The notes beneath the pieces were generated by a model. It saw only the letters and a list, made by a program, of their open reading frames with translations, was not told the origin of the DNA and ran no database searches. Both the position numbers and the translations under genes were made by a program. A stretch of DNA of 64,000 bases, from assembly GCA_023846275.1 (NCBI GenBank), contig CM043865.1:28439912-28503911 (forward strand). Reading direction: 5' to 3'. Positions 34,145 through 50,192 of this stretch are shown piece after piece. Source of the DNA: Vanilla planifolia. Lineage: Eukaryota > Streptophyta > Magnoliopsida > Asparagales > Orchidaceae. Within the stretch, counting starts at the first letter, position 1. Every line of letters starts with the position of its first letter.

Positions 34145-34839
34145 ATCCGAGATTTGTGTTCTTTTTCTTTCAATTTCTTTAATTTTGGTAATATAAGCTA
34201 GAATTTGGTTTTAATTATGATTCTATTTAGTTATTAGGTTGATGGTGTATGAAAAGTTTTGAGTTTTGTAAATTAGGATTTCAAGAAGAAGGAAAACTGA
34301 GAAAAGTGGCAAGAAAGAGATGTCTTTTGCAATTTACGAGTTCTGCAATTCTATACTGATACTTTGATCATTTTTAATTTGTCCAAAAATTTGTAAGTTG
34401 AGTTGAGAAAATTACAATTTGATAAGTTGAAATTAACAAAAAAGAAAGTTAAACACCCATAAAATTATCACAAATAATGAGAAAAAACTAAGATAGGCAC
34501 TTTGTCATAAATATTTATGCATATGTTTGACATTGTATTATTTTGTTGAAAGTAAGACCTATGCTTGATGAAATGTTGTTTTATTGAAAATAAGACCTTA
34601 CATGAGAAGTAGACTCTCTAGCATGAATAACACATGCGTATGTTTGATGTTGTATTGATTTGTTAAAATTAAGACATTGCATATGAATTTTATATCGACA
34701 AATATGGTTTTGATGTACTAATATCATGCCCTTATATATATCTGTATGAAAATGTGTATTTACAACTAGATATATGCCTTCTTATTGTCAACAAAATTGT
34801 TATGTGAAATTGTTTAGCATGATTAATTTCATAAACATG

Positions 34840-34916
34840 ACATTTGATGAATTAATGCATAAATATTTTGAAAAATAAGGATTTTTATTGTAAAAATAAA
34901 TTAAAGAAATGATAAT

Positions 34917-34964
<48 letters not shown>

Positions 34965-35345
34965 TGATATGAATATATATGTTGTTCTTTGTGACTAGTG
35001 ATCATGACTACTATAAGATATTACTGCTATGAGGTAGTTAGTGAACATACGGGTCACAAGATTGAGATATTATTATCGTTGATAGGTAGTGATCATGTAG
35101 GTCACAAAATTAAGATATTATTATCATAAGGTGGTTAGTGATCATATGGGTCACAAAATAAAGATATTACCATCATGGGTGGCTAGTGGTCATGTGGGCG
35201 ACAAGACTGAGATATTACCATCATGAGATGGCTAATGATATTGTGGGTCACAATATTAAGATATTATCACCATGGGTGGCTAGTGGTCATGTGAGTCACA
35301 AGATTAAGATATTACCACTGTGAGTGGTTAATGATCATACAAGTT
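34840..35345 (+). mobile_element. LTR-like copy 1 with (AT)n and ~49-bp repeats
   Basis: Starts about 'atttgatgaattaatgcataaat', runs through 'gtaaaaataaattaaagaaatg' into (AT)n at 34919..34960, then a ~49-bp tandem array (34996..35345). The same order recurs at 36990..37560, on the other side of a Ty3/gypsy pol relic, as expected of a pair of LTRs. The outer ends are not definable. Confidence 0.65.
34996..35345 (+). repeat. Degenerate ~49-bp tandem repeat, about 7 copies
   Basis: Unit consensus is roughly 'ggctagtg(a/g)tcatgtgggtcacaagattgagatattaccatcatg'. Each copy contains an imperfect palindrome, GTG(A/G)YC...GGTCAC. Confidence 0.8.
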
Positions 35346-35689
35346 GAGCTATTAAATTATATTTATTGTTTATGTTATAATAATTCTTGCTCTATAAATT
35401 CAGATCACTAGAATTCTCTTTGAGATTTAACTAAAATAATATGAAGCTTAATAAGGTTTAGTGAATAGTTAGTTTTTGTTTTGTGATCATCACATTAAAG
35501 GGTACAACTGTTATGATAACATGAAAGAAATTATCCTATACATGATCTCGAGCTTATTGTAATTGTATTTGTCTTAAAGATTTGAAGATATTATCTTTAT
35601 GATGTGAGAAATTATTTATTTACTGATCACCAAAGTTTGATGTATATTTTTATATAAAAAGAGTTAAAGTAAAGATAATGAAGGTGGTT

Positions 35690-36985
35690 GGAACTACTTA
35701 AAGATTATGATATGGAGATTGTTTAAAACCTACGTAAAGCTAATGTTGTAGCTGATGCATTAAGTCAAAGAGTTATTCTCCACAGCATGGTATCAAGCTT
35801 AGAAGAAACACAAGTGATAATTGAAATGAACCAACTTAAATTAAATGCAATATCAATAACTATTAGAAGAAACTTTTCTTAATTAGCTATTGTAATTGAG
35901 TGGTTGTAAGAATTGAAAGTTGCTCAAGATGTAGATAAAGACATCCAAAAAATAAAGGCCAGGATTACTGAAGGAAATGAAACAAATTTTAATTTAAATG
36001 AAGAAGTTTTATTTTATAAAAATGGAATATGTATTTCTATAATAGATACATGAAAGCAAATCTTATTGAAAGAGACACATGTAACAAGGTACTCAATACA
36101 TGCAAGAATCGTAAAAATGTATCGTGATTTGAAATAGAGATTTCGGTGAAATGGTATGAAAAAAGATGTCTATAATTATGCAAGCGAGTTTATGATATGT
36201 TAATGGGTGAAAGGGAAATAATAGAGACTAAGTAGTTATTACAATCTCTTTCTATTCCAATGTAAAAATAAAAGAAAATATTAATAGATTTATATTTGGG
36301 TTGCCAAAACTTGCCAATGATGTGATTTTATATGGGTAATACTTGATAGATGAACAAAATCATCCCATTTTTTGCTTATCAGAACTTCTTTGTATTACTA
36401 AAATTATGAAATTACATAGAGTATTAAAGACAATTATATTTTATCAAGATTCTAAATTCATCTCACATTTCTAGAAAAGGTACATAAAATATTTGATACT
36501 CAATTACGATTTAGTACAACTTTTTATCCTTAAATAGATGGGCAGACTGAAAAAATCATAAGAACTTTAGAAGATATGTTGAGACTAAATATATTAAACT
36601 TTGATGAATGTTTGGATAATCATCTGGCATTAATTGAATTTACTTATTATAATAGTTATCAATCCAACATTGAAATGATGCCATATAAGGTACTATATGA
36701 TAGAAAATATAAGTCACCCTTGTATTGGTATGAAGCAAGTGACAACGATTAATTGGGGCCAGATTTGATAGATGAAATGGCTCAAAAAATTCAAATGATT
36801 CATGAGAAAATATAGGAAGCATAAGATCATCAAAAGAAGTACTTTGACAAAGATCACATAAGGGCAAAGTTCTAAGAGGAGATCATGAATTTTTAAAAGT
36901 GAGTCCAATGAAGGGTGTAACTCGATTTGAAAAAAGTGGGAAGCTAAAGCGAAGGTATATTAGACATTTCTAGATAATTTTATAG
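35690..36985 (+). pseudogene. Ty3/gypsy RNase H-integrase relic (chromovirus type)
   Basis: In order: the end of RNase H, with a KANVVADALSQR-like piece near 35730; the integrase zinc-finger area with THVTRYSIHAR and VKMYRDLK, then WNGMKKDVYNYASEF near 36150; the integrase core end with RFSTTFYP and DGQTEKIIRTLEDMLR near 36510; ALIEFTYYNSYQS near 36630; and VFLKVSPMKGVTRF near 36895, leading to the chromodomain linker. It breaks off at about 36985, straight into the second LTR-like copy. Several stops and shifts make it dead, and gag, protease and most of RT are missing to the left. The pieces match plant chromoviruses of the Tekay/Del kind by recall of family motifs. Confidence 0.85.
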
Positions 36986-36989
36986 GAAT

Positions 36990-37066
36990 GAAATTTGATG
37001 AATTAATGCATAAATGCTTTGAAAAATGAGAATTTTATATGTAAAAATAAATTAAAGAAATGAAAT

Positions 37067-37114
<48 letters not shown>

Positions 37115-37560
37115 TGACATGAATATATGTACTTTTTTATGACTAGTGGCCATGAGAGCCAAAGATATTACTACTATAAGGTGGTTAGCGATCATGCGAG
37201 TCACAATATTGAGATATTACTATCGTGGGTAGCTAGTGGTCATGCAAGCCACAAGATTAAGATGTTATTATCGTGAGGTGGCTTGTGACCATACGAGTCA
37301 CAAGATTGAGATATTATTGTCGTGGGTAGCTAGTGCTCATACGGGCCACAAGATTGAGATATTATCATAGTGAGGTACATAGAGACTATGTGGATCATAA
37401 GATTAAGATATTATTTATCGTAAGGTGACTGGTGGCAATGTGGGCCACAAGATTTTGCCAACATGGGATGGCTAGTAACAATGCGGGTCACAAGATTTTA
37501 CCACCATGGGATGGCTAGTGGCCATGTAGGCCACACTATTGAGATTTGTCGCAAAGATGT
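36990..37560 (+). mobile_element. LTR-like copy 2 with (AT)n and ~49-bp repeats
   Basis: Direct repeat of 34840..35345: 'atttgatgaattaatgcataaat' near 36990, (AT)n at 37069..37111, then 8-9 degenerate units of the 'tggccatgtgggccacaagattgagatatta' type. Similar sequence may continue to ~38200, since 'gatcatattaagaaaaa...tattatttcttt' at 37788..37852 recurs at 45008..45067. Confidence 0.65.
37133..37560 (+). repeat. Degenerate ~49-bp tandem repeat, second array
   Basis: Same family of units as 34996..35345, with more transitions, as expected of methylated repeat DNA. Recognisable cores include 'gtggctagtg(c/g)tcatacgggccacaagattg'. Confidence 0.8.
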
Positions 37561-39988
37561 GTACATCAAGAATATGACTAAATCGAGCATAATTGTGCAT
37601 GAGAATATAATGTGATAAATCAATAAATATGGGTTTTATTGTAACTAAGTAAATCAAAAAGTGGTGTGCACATAAGATTACTTAATTAAGTGGAATCAAT
37701 AAATAAAGTTTTTATTATAACTAAGCGAACTAAAAAATAGTATGTGCATAAGGTTACTTCGTTAAGTGGAAAGAAATATCGATAAGTAAGATCATATTAA
37801 GAAAAAGAGATTAAAAAACAAGAAAAAAATTACATGTGTATATTATTTCTTTTAAAGATCATAACATATTTTTCTTTGATAACATAACATATTTATTCTT
37901 TACATTCATGTTAACTTGCTTGCTTACATGCTATAGATAATGTTTACTATTAGACCTTACATATGTTTGTCTCAAATTATTATTTATTTCACAGATTTAT
38001 TAATTTGCTAAAGATAGCCTACCAAGCTAGTGATGGTTAGCTTAATCTTTTCCTTGGCACAATTTTTTTAGGTATAATAGAAATTTAATAAAAAGAGGAT
38101 TATCTATATGAACAACTTGTAAGAAAAAAATTGAAGTTATAAATATTTTTATTATAAGAGTTATACTAAATGATTTAGTAATCATGTGATAATCATAATA
38201 TTATATATGTACATGAAACCTAGTGAAGTATTGTTATAGATTGTGAAAACTATTACATGTAGATGATGTAATAGTTTCTGTTGTTTAAAGCTATAGTTGT
38301 GGGCATAAACTACTTGGTTATGATATTGTAGATATAATTATTGTATTATTATACTTATAAATTAAAAAAATGAACAAAATCTAGTTAAGGTTCTACTATT
38401 TGAATTTTAAAGAATTAATTGAATATTTTAAAAAAAATAACGTATGTCATATTTGTGGTACCAAAGATTATTTAATTAAAATAGAATTAGAGTAAAATTT
38501 AAGGAGAAAATTTGAGTTAGAAATAAGAAAAAAAAGAGAAGTCATCACATATAACTTTTAATTATGTTCATGCATACACATCACTAATATCATTAAATTG
38601 ATTGATTGATCCACGTCTTTACTTTTATTTTCATCACACAACATGTAACAATGATACATCATATGATACAAAAAATAAATAATAATATATCATAAAATTA
38701 AGTATTGGATATTGATAATATAATATTATACTCATATTATAGTTATTTAAAAATTACATCTTGCTCTCCTTGGAAAATTTTATATTAACCTTTCTTTTTT
38801 TTAGTTTCTTATAAATGAATGATTAAATACCTAATTAAAACAACTATCATTTTTTGTTGCTTAATACTGATTCAAATGATATTATTAAATCTATGAATAT
38901 ATAATTAATTAAATTATATATTATAAAATTTAGAAATCATTTTTATTTAGATAATGTTATCAAGATAATTAGTATAATTTTTAATCTTATTTTAATATTA
39001 CCATATAAATCCAACTTTCTTATTATGGCTTCATTACATTTGAAATAATATTATTAAAAAGTGAATTCAATATTATCTACTTAAGCTTTATTTTTTATTC
39101 AATTGAACAATTTCACTTACGACCTTACACTATTTTGTAGAAGAAATTCAAGCTTCCTCATGGGTGTTAAAGGTAAGGAATTACATGATAGCTCATTGAT
39201 TCTCCATTTTTTATATAAAAATTACAAGGACATACTTGAATGCAAGTGCTAAAACTCAAATTTGTGAAAATAACCCTTTATATAGCTTGATTTTGATATA
39301 AAATGGTAAATTTTAATTTCTTTCATCCCCTCCCAAATCAATATGACAAAATTAAGTGAGAAATCAAAATCAATCATAACCTTTTTCCTTGTTGACAACC
39401 TTCTTGCAACTATGCTCTTCCTGTCAAATTGAAGATGAGGAGAACTACAACAACTCACAAGTCCCCAATCTTTGTCGTAAAAATATAAAATGTTGCACGA
39501 AGATGAGGCTATGAGGATCGAAAGCAAGAGAGGTGGATCACATGTGTGACGATGAGAGGGTGAAGTGATGAAGTGACGAAGTACAAGAATTAGGGTTTCT
39601 ATTTCTTATTTTGCTTATTATACTATGTTTTATTAATTATTTAATCCATAATTTATATATTATTAATAATTAATTTTTTTTATAAATTTTGTACTAAATA
39701 TAAATGAACTTTAATTGCAATATAACAATTGTTGTCAGAGTCATCTTGACGAGCTCAATTTAATAATATATTTATTTTTTAAATTTATCATATTTGATAA
39801 ATACACATTTTATATTAATAATATTAAAAAATATTATAATAATTAATTTCATCAAAAATCAAAATCTCAATATACTTTATCTCACTTTAAATTATTTGAA
39901 ATTAATACTAAAAAAATCAAATCCTTACAACTAAAATTTTCATCATCGCATCCTTGACGTGATCCATCTTTCCCAATACTTAGCTCTG

Positions 39989-39991
<3 letters not shown>
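37561..39991. other. AT-rich intergenic DNA, no supported gene
   Basis: The first part probably continues the LTR-like sequence. 'taagtggaa(t/a)...aataaa(t/g)' phrases around 37610..37780 are internally duplicated. Nothing coding is recognised. Confidence 0.5.

Positions 39992-40047
<56 letters not shown>
39992..40047. repeat. (AT)28 microsatellite
   Basis: 56 bp of uninterrupted AT dinucleotides. Confidence 0.95.
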
Positions 40048-40049
<2 letters not shown>

Positions 40050-40399
40050 TTTGTATATTATTATATTATTATAGTTAATTGTTTTACAACTTTATCATTT
40101 ATATATGCGTTCTGTTATTTAAAATAGTATGTATATTCATATTTTTGGTATAAATATTGTTAGACTTTATGTTTTTGTTATTTTTGTGTTTAAAATAACA
40201 ATGAATTTTATTTAATAAAGTTTTCAACTTTTAAAAGCTAAAAAAAGAGATTACCAAAGAAAAATAGATGAAAAAACGTGTACATAAGAAAAATAGAAAT
40301 TATTTGCATATATGACTTTTGAAATCTTATTTCATATGCTTAAATATGTATTCATGTATGTCTTTTTATTTGATATTTAATTATCTAACCACAGCGAAT

Positions 40400-40690
40400 T
40401 ATTTAAAACGTGATGTTCAGCTATCAGCTATTTGTGCTCTCTGGAATCATTGGTTGACTCGTCAAGTTTGGCACTTTTATCGGCTCTTATCGGGCTTGGT
40501 CACGTGGTAAAGACACGTGGCATGCTTTGGTAACGTGAGACGACCTGCTTTCCGACTTCTGTTGACCATCCATTCAGGTTAACGCGTGTGCGCACTCTCC
40601 GGCAGACCCCACACGTGCGACGGCATTTCGTGCGTTCGCACCCCATATTCGTGAAAAACAAAGCGGCCAACACGTGAATCACAAATTTCG
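40400..40690. promoter_or_regulatory. GC-richer segment with four G-boxes behind the MYB gene
   Basis: CACGTG occurs at 40501..40506, 40514..40519, 40612..40617 and 40671..40676, with a further ACGTGA near 40533 and ACGCGTG near 40582. G-boxes bind bHLH and bZIP factors. The cluster starts about 160 nt past the MYB stop codon, in its 3' flank. It could be a downstream control region of MYB or the promoter remnant of a lost neighbour; no gene that it would serve is visible to its left. Confidence 0.45.
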
Positions 40691-40838
40691 TATTAAATTT
40701 CATTATTCATTAAAAAATACGAAATTTTGTTAATAATTGTATTTGATCACTCACAAGAAACAAATAAAACATAAATCTTACCTAAAATCTATTCGTCTTC
40801 TCATTCAATTTCTTTTTTTTTTCTGTAATTATTTTTCC

Positions 40839-41930
40839 TCAGTTTTCAAAATATTGCCAAATATCCTCCATGGTCCATAGGCTTTCACACGTGTATCCTC
40901 CTTGCTCGAGCTCCGGTAAACCCTGGTGGTAAGCAAAGCCTCCTGGGCTGGGCAGGGAACTATCGGCCCACCACGAACCGGTGTCCATCTGCATCGACGT
41001 GCTGCCTTGATTAATTCCCTCGCTCCCCTCATCGCATATGCCGCCTCCATTGTGGTCGGCGGTTTCTGTGCATCCTGAGCTCTCCGTTCCCGATTCGACT
41101 TGGTCGCCACGGCCAACGCTCCCGTAACCAGCCGCCGGAGACTTTCCGGAGGCGGCGCGGATCCGCTCGAGGAGACGCGGCATCCAGAGGTAGCGCATGA
41201 CGTCCTTGAACCGCTGACTGCCGACGTCACAGCGGAGCTGCTTGGCGTGCTTTTGCACGCGGGTTCTCCAATAATTCTTTATTTCGTTATCCGTTCTTCC
41301 TGGCAGGTGTTGTGCAATCTTCGACCATCTGTGTAACTATAGAATATCAGCATCCGAAGGGAAACCATCGAAAAGGGGGGCTATGTTGATTAAAAACAGA
41401 GCTCCGGCATTTACCGGTTTCCCCAGCGAGAGTGGAGCTCGAGGATGAGGAGCTGCTCCTCTGGTGTGATGTTGCCTCGTCGGACGTCTGGCCGGAGGTA
41501 GTTCAGCCACCGCAGACGGCAGCTTTTCCCTGTTCTCTTGAGCCCTGTTAGGATTCAGACATAAGTAGCGTCGGATTAGCTGCAATGCCTATTTCTCCAT
41601 GTAAGGAGCAAGGACTTGAATCGGAGAAGGGAGAAGCAAAGTATGCTGATGGGTTTTTTTTAACAAAGGAGCAAAGTTTATGAAATTTATGTCGATTCGC
41701 TGAAATGGGTAACCGCCAAAAAAGGATTTTGAAATCTAAAAGATGACATTCGGGGCTTAGTTACCTGCGCAACGAGCAAGAGAGTTCCAGCGTCCCTCTC
41801 CGTGTTTAGCGATGTACTCCATTAGAACAAGGTCCTCTTCTACAGTCCATGTTCCCCTCTTCAAGTCCATCTCCTCCTCGCTTTGCAGCGATGCAGGGCA
41901 GACGGCTTCACTCTGCACCTTCATCTTCAT
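40839..41930 (-). CDS. R2R3-MYB transcription factor, subgroup 20 type (3 exons)
   Basis: Nuclear DNA-binding regulator; subgroup 20 relatives (AtMYB2, 62, 78, 108, 112) act in abscisic acid, jasmonate, drought, phosphate and senescence responses. Exons: 41930..41765 (166 nt), 41544..41415 (130 nt), 41328..40839 (490 nt); introns are GT-AG and 786 nt gives 261 residues. R2 has Trp 28, 48 and 68. R3 has Ile 81 in place of the first Trp, then Trp 100 and 119, with [11 protein letters not shown] intact. Just after R3, WMPRL (147-151) is the subgroup signature. The bHLH-interaction signature of R3 is not seen. The C-terminal half is Gly/Ser-rich and acidic and ends [12 protein letters not shown], a likely activation region. 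ATG 41930 is followed two codons on by another ATG; the first is chosen. The 130-nt middle exon is the usual size for the family. Strong GC at third positions contrasts with the flanks. Confidence 0.94.
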
Positions 41931-42025
41931 GAACTAATGAAAACAAGGGACTTGCTTGTTTCTGAGCTTGGATTGGGATGAAGTGGGGTGGTCTTATGGA
42001 AAGCTCGAATGGTTTATGCTGTTAA

Positions 42026-42033
42026 CTATATAG
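42026..42033 (-). promoter_or_regulatory. TATA box of the MYB gene
   Basis: CTATATAG on the minus strand, about 96 bp upstream of the ATG, implying a start near 41998 and a leader of ~65 nt. The sequence upstream (42034..42250) is GA-rich on the sense strand around 42136..42195. Confidence 0.65.
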
Positions 42034-42259
42034 GGGGAAAATAACCATGTGACAGAAAAGAAGCTATGAATAAGTTTCTCATTGAACCAAGAGTGGACCA
42101 GCTTTTTATTTGTACATTAATTAAATACCAACTCTTGACTTCTCCACTCTCGTTTCTTGCTTCCTCCGCTCTCCTTTTTGCTTTGCTGTGTGCTCTGTTC
42201 GTTTTCTAGTACGTTTTATCCCCGTTTAGGTTTCTGTTTGGACTCCTTAAGCACGTATA

Positions 42260-44499
42260 GTTTAATGTTCCATCTTATGGTAAAAGGGTGGTTGTTGGTT
42301 CATTTGTTTTCGTGATAGGTCTTGTAATTAGAACAAATATATATAACTTTATTAAATATTTAGGGCAGCTTGATAAAAATATAATTGACGACAAACAGGT
42401 TTCAGTTATGTGTAACAGAGCTTATGTTTCAATGGTTCTAATGGTTACGAGAAGCTAATATCTGATGTGAACTATTTTGTTCAATAATAATACAATCATA
42501 AAACTTAATAACACAATTGAAAGTGCATGATGATTATTAGAAAACATAACATTGCATGTTTTAGAAGACATAATTGTTTAATTTCATCTTTATTATGATC
42601 TTGGAGTTTTCTTTGGTCATTAAGTTTTCAATTTTTTATTTTAATCCGTGTCAAACACGTCATGTGACAGCCCATACCAAACACTACACCTTGTTGGCAT
42701 AGCTTCAATCATATTAATGACTTAAATCATCTCGTTGTAAAACTAAACATATCAATGATGAAAACATTAATTGGAGCAAAGAATTATGAAATGAGGCAAA
42801 GCATTACATGATCACAAAGAGAACTCATTTTTTCTAATGTTCTCTCACAACACAAAATGCTTTAGAAAAACAAATAATATTTTATTACTTGAATAGATAT
42901 CTTGGATTTCAAGTTTGAGCCCAAGTTGAATCTCGAGTGATAACTTTATAGGATTGTATCATGTTTCTAACTAGAATTTTAGCTTAATCTATATCAAAGT
43001 GGCAGTTAAATGAGAATTTTATTAGGTTTCTAATGTGGATTTTAGTAAAATAGAGAAGTGGTCATTTTAAACAATTCAATAGTATGTTTATTTGTTTGTA
43101 TTTGCGAGTGTTGAAATCCCAAATTGGTTTAGAAGTTGTGAGGTAAAACACCAGTTGGAGTTAGTTTGTGATAATGTGCATTTGAGTAATCCAATTTTGT
43201 ACCTTTTAAGATTTTCTTCCATGGAAGTTGGTAAGGACTTGTGGGTGTTATAGTCTCAATCCAATTTGGTAATTGTCATTCTTAGCTTGATTTGAATGTT
43301 GTGAGGAATTCTACCCAATAGAATTAGTTTAGGCTTTTGAGTTTTGACTAAATTGAAATTTTATTTTAATTTATGTTTAGTATTTTAACATTCTCAAATA
43401 TCTAAATCAAATATGATATTTTAAAATAATTTATTTTACGTAAATAATTTAGTTATCTCATAAAGTATATCAAATTATGAAAAAATAAAATAATCTAAAA
43501 AATATAAATAAATATCGAATTAGATATAGCTTATTAAGCTAAGTTCAATAACATTAATTTCATCTCAATTAGAGTTCATTTAAAATTATTGTGAATTTTT
43601 GAAATTAAAAAGGATAAATATGTAATTTAATAATTATTAATTTAATTTCAAGTTATTTAAAACAAGAATTCCCTTATTATGAGGTTTCAAGTTTTGACCC
43701 CTGCCTAATCTAGCACTCACCTTCTCGAGTCATCCTCTCACTAGTTGAACTTGAGGGTTTCCACTCGCTAGCAACAAGAAGTAGTATGTCAATGAATTCT
43801 AGCGAGAATGGTTGTGACGATAAGCAAATCTATGAGTTTCCAAAAGCTAGGAAATGAGGTTTTACATTTTAAGCTTTGAAACTCCAAATCTTTAAATAAA
43901 ACTTATAAAACCTAGGCATAATCAAGTTTGTATAATATTTCTTGATATATTTGAGGTTTTTTGTTGACACTTCTAGAGATTTTAGGGTTTAAAAAGGGCA
44001 AAACTAAGGAAAGAGAAACTGAAAATTAAGCAAGAGAAAATATAATAAATATTTTTATTAATTAAAAAAATGAGTTTATACAATTTTGAGTATATTGTTG
44101 ATGAAATTGTAATTCTATAAAAACAATTTATTTTATACCAAGTGGTTGCCACTTAATTGGTAAAACCATATAGGAAATTTTTAACAAGTCACATGAATTA
44201 GGTATAAAAAATGAAAAAAAAAAGTCTTGAAATAAACACTCTAATATAATTTAAATGTATATGTATATGTATATGCATATGTTTAATGTAATGTTAAGTG
44301 ATATACATATCATTTAATGTAAAAATGTGCATAATACTTATGATACCTAATACATTGTTGTTATAGTTAAATTTATAGAATTGTATAAGAATAATAGTTT
44401 GAGTTACTAAACATATAAATATGATAGTTATATTATTTGTGCGAATATAGATAATATACTAGAGAAATGTGTAAACATTATTATGACATGATTGTTTTA
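42260..44499. other. AT-rich intergenic DNA, possible LTR scraps
   Basis: No gene is recognised. Around 43110..43330 'aaatcccaaattgg' and 'ctcaatccaatttgg' recur with 'gttgtgagg(t/a)a', which looks like a decayed, partly duplicated LTR fragment without definable ends. Confidence 0.45.
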
Positions 44500-45400
44500 A
44501 TTATATATAGCTTTTATTGTAAAAATTTGAAAACTATGCATATATGAACTAAAAAAGTAAAACTATAAATCAGATAAATTGAAATGGATTCAATGACCAG
44601 TGAATCATTTAATTGGAATGTATTGTTCTTTACGACTAATGGTGAGTGTGTCCCATGAATAAGATGCGTTGCGTTTATGATGGCTGGTGACCGATATTTC
44701 ACATGATTAAAATATGTCATTATGATAATGATTAGTGTGTCATATGATTGAGATTTTTCATATTGATATGTCTAATAGCCAATGTGTTATATGTTTGTGA
44801 TTGTCACAAAGATATGAATATTTGAAACATTAAAAGATTAAGATATTTAAATATAAAATTATGAAATTAATAATTAATAACTGAGATTTTCATTCAAACT
44901 ATGTAACCTAAAAAGAGAATATTGATTGACTATCCCAAGAGAGAGTGTTAGCAAAGCAACAAGGCCATCATAAGGTTTACTTGGGTGAAAATATATGTCA
45001 ATAAATAAAATCATATTAAGAAAAAAATGAAAAAAAATAAGAAATTGCATCTATATATTATTTCTTTGTGACAAGTATTTTTTGAGCTTGTTATGATTTT
45101 TTAATATTTTAAATTTCTCTATAGCTTTAATTATCTATTTTTTTAATTTAATTTTATGATTTAGTCCTACATATGATAAGTTTAAAAATTTATTTGTTGA
45201 CATATATATTTATTATTTAATATAACTTGCTAAGTCTATGATGAATTTGTTTGATCTATTTCTTAATATTAACTTTTCAGGTATTTTAGAACCACAGAAC
45301 AAGGAGAAACATCTCATAAGAAATGCTTAAGAGAAAAAAGTATATCTATTAAGCTTTTGTACTAAATAACATTATAATTTTTATAGTGGTATCATGAGTT
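44500..45400 (+). mobile_element. Distant third copy of the repeat-bearing LTR
   Basis: Shows the same order as 37130..37860: 'ttctttacgactaatgg', then degenerate 'gatggctggtgaccgat...acatgattaaaatat' units (44630..44800), 'gtgattgtcacaaagatatgaat', and 'aaatcatattaagaaaaa' at about 45008 leading to 'tatattatttctttgtg'. Divergence is high, so boundaries are approximate. Confidence 0.45.
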
Positions 45401-45529
45401 GTACCATGTCCTTTAAAATCTGGATGTAATTGTATAATAAATAACAATAAAATTGGGTAGATTTGGGCATAAAAATGTATAGATGGGTATAATATTTCAA
45501 CTCATAATATGTATATAATTTGTATGAGA

Positions 45530-50094
<4,565 letters not shown>

Positions 50095-50192
50095 AATATG
50101 TTAACAATAAAGTACAAATTTTATAATTAATATGTTAACAATAAAGAACAAATTTTATAATAAATATGTTAACAATAAAATACAAATTGTAT
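50095..50192 (+). repeat. 34-bp tandem repeat, about 3 copies
   Basis: 'aatatgttaacaataaa' begins at 50095, 50129 and 50163, exactly 34 bp apart, each followed by a variant of 'gtacaaattttataa'. Confidence 0.9.

Noticed and set aside
40500..40703. Minus-strand 67-codon frame with a signal-peptide-like start and several Cys (MKFNTKFVIHVLAALFF..., GCERTKCRRTCGVC)
   Set aside because: It lies in the 3' flank of the MYB gene over the G-box cluster, has no TATA box or introns, and CpG-rich DNA readily gives Arg/Cys-rich frames. No known cysteine-rich peptide spacing is matched.
41100..41336. Plus-strand 78-codon frame opposite MYB exon 3
   Set aside because: It is the antisense shadow of the MYB coding sequence.
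41605..41640. 'gacttgaatcgg', resembling a tRNA T-arm box on the minus strand
   Set aside because: It lies in intron 1 of the MYB gene and no acceptor stem, D-arm or anticodon arm can be built around it. No tRNA gene was found anywhere in the window.
45405..45440. 'tggtatcatgag', resembling a retrotransposon primer-binding site
   Set aside because: It departs from the tRNA-iMet complement after 'tggtatca', and no LTR end can be placed directly before it.
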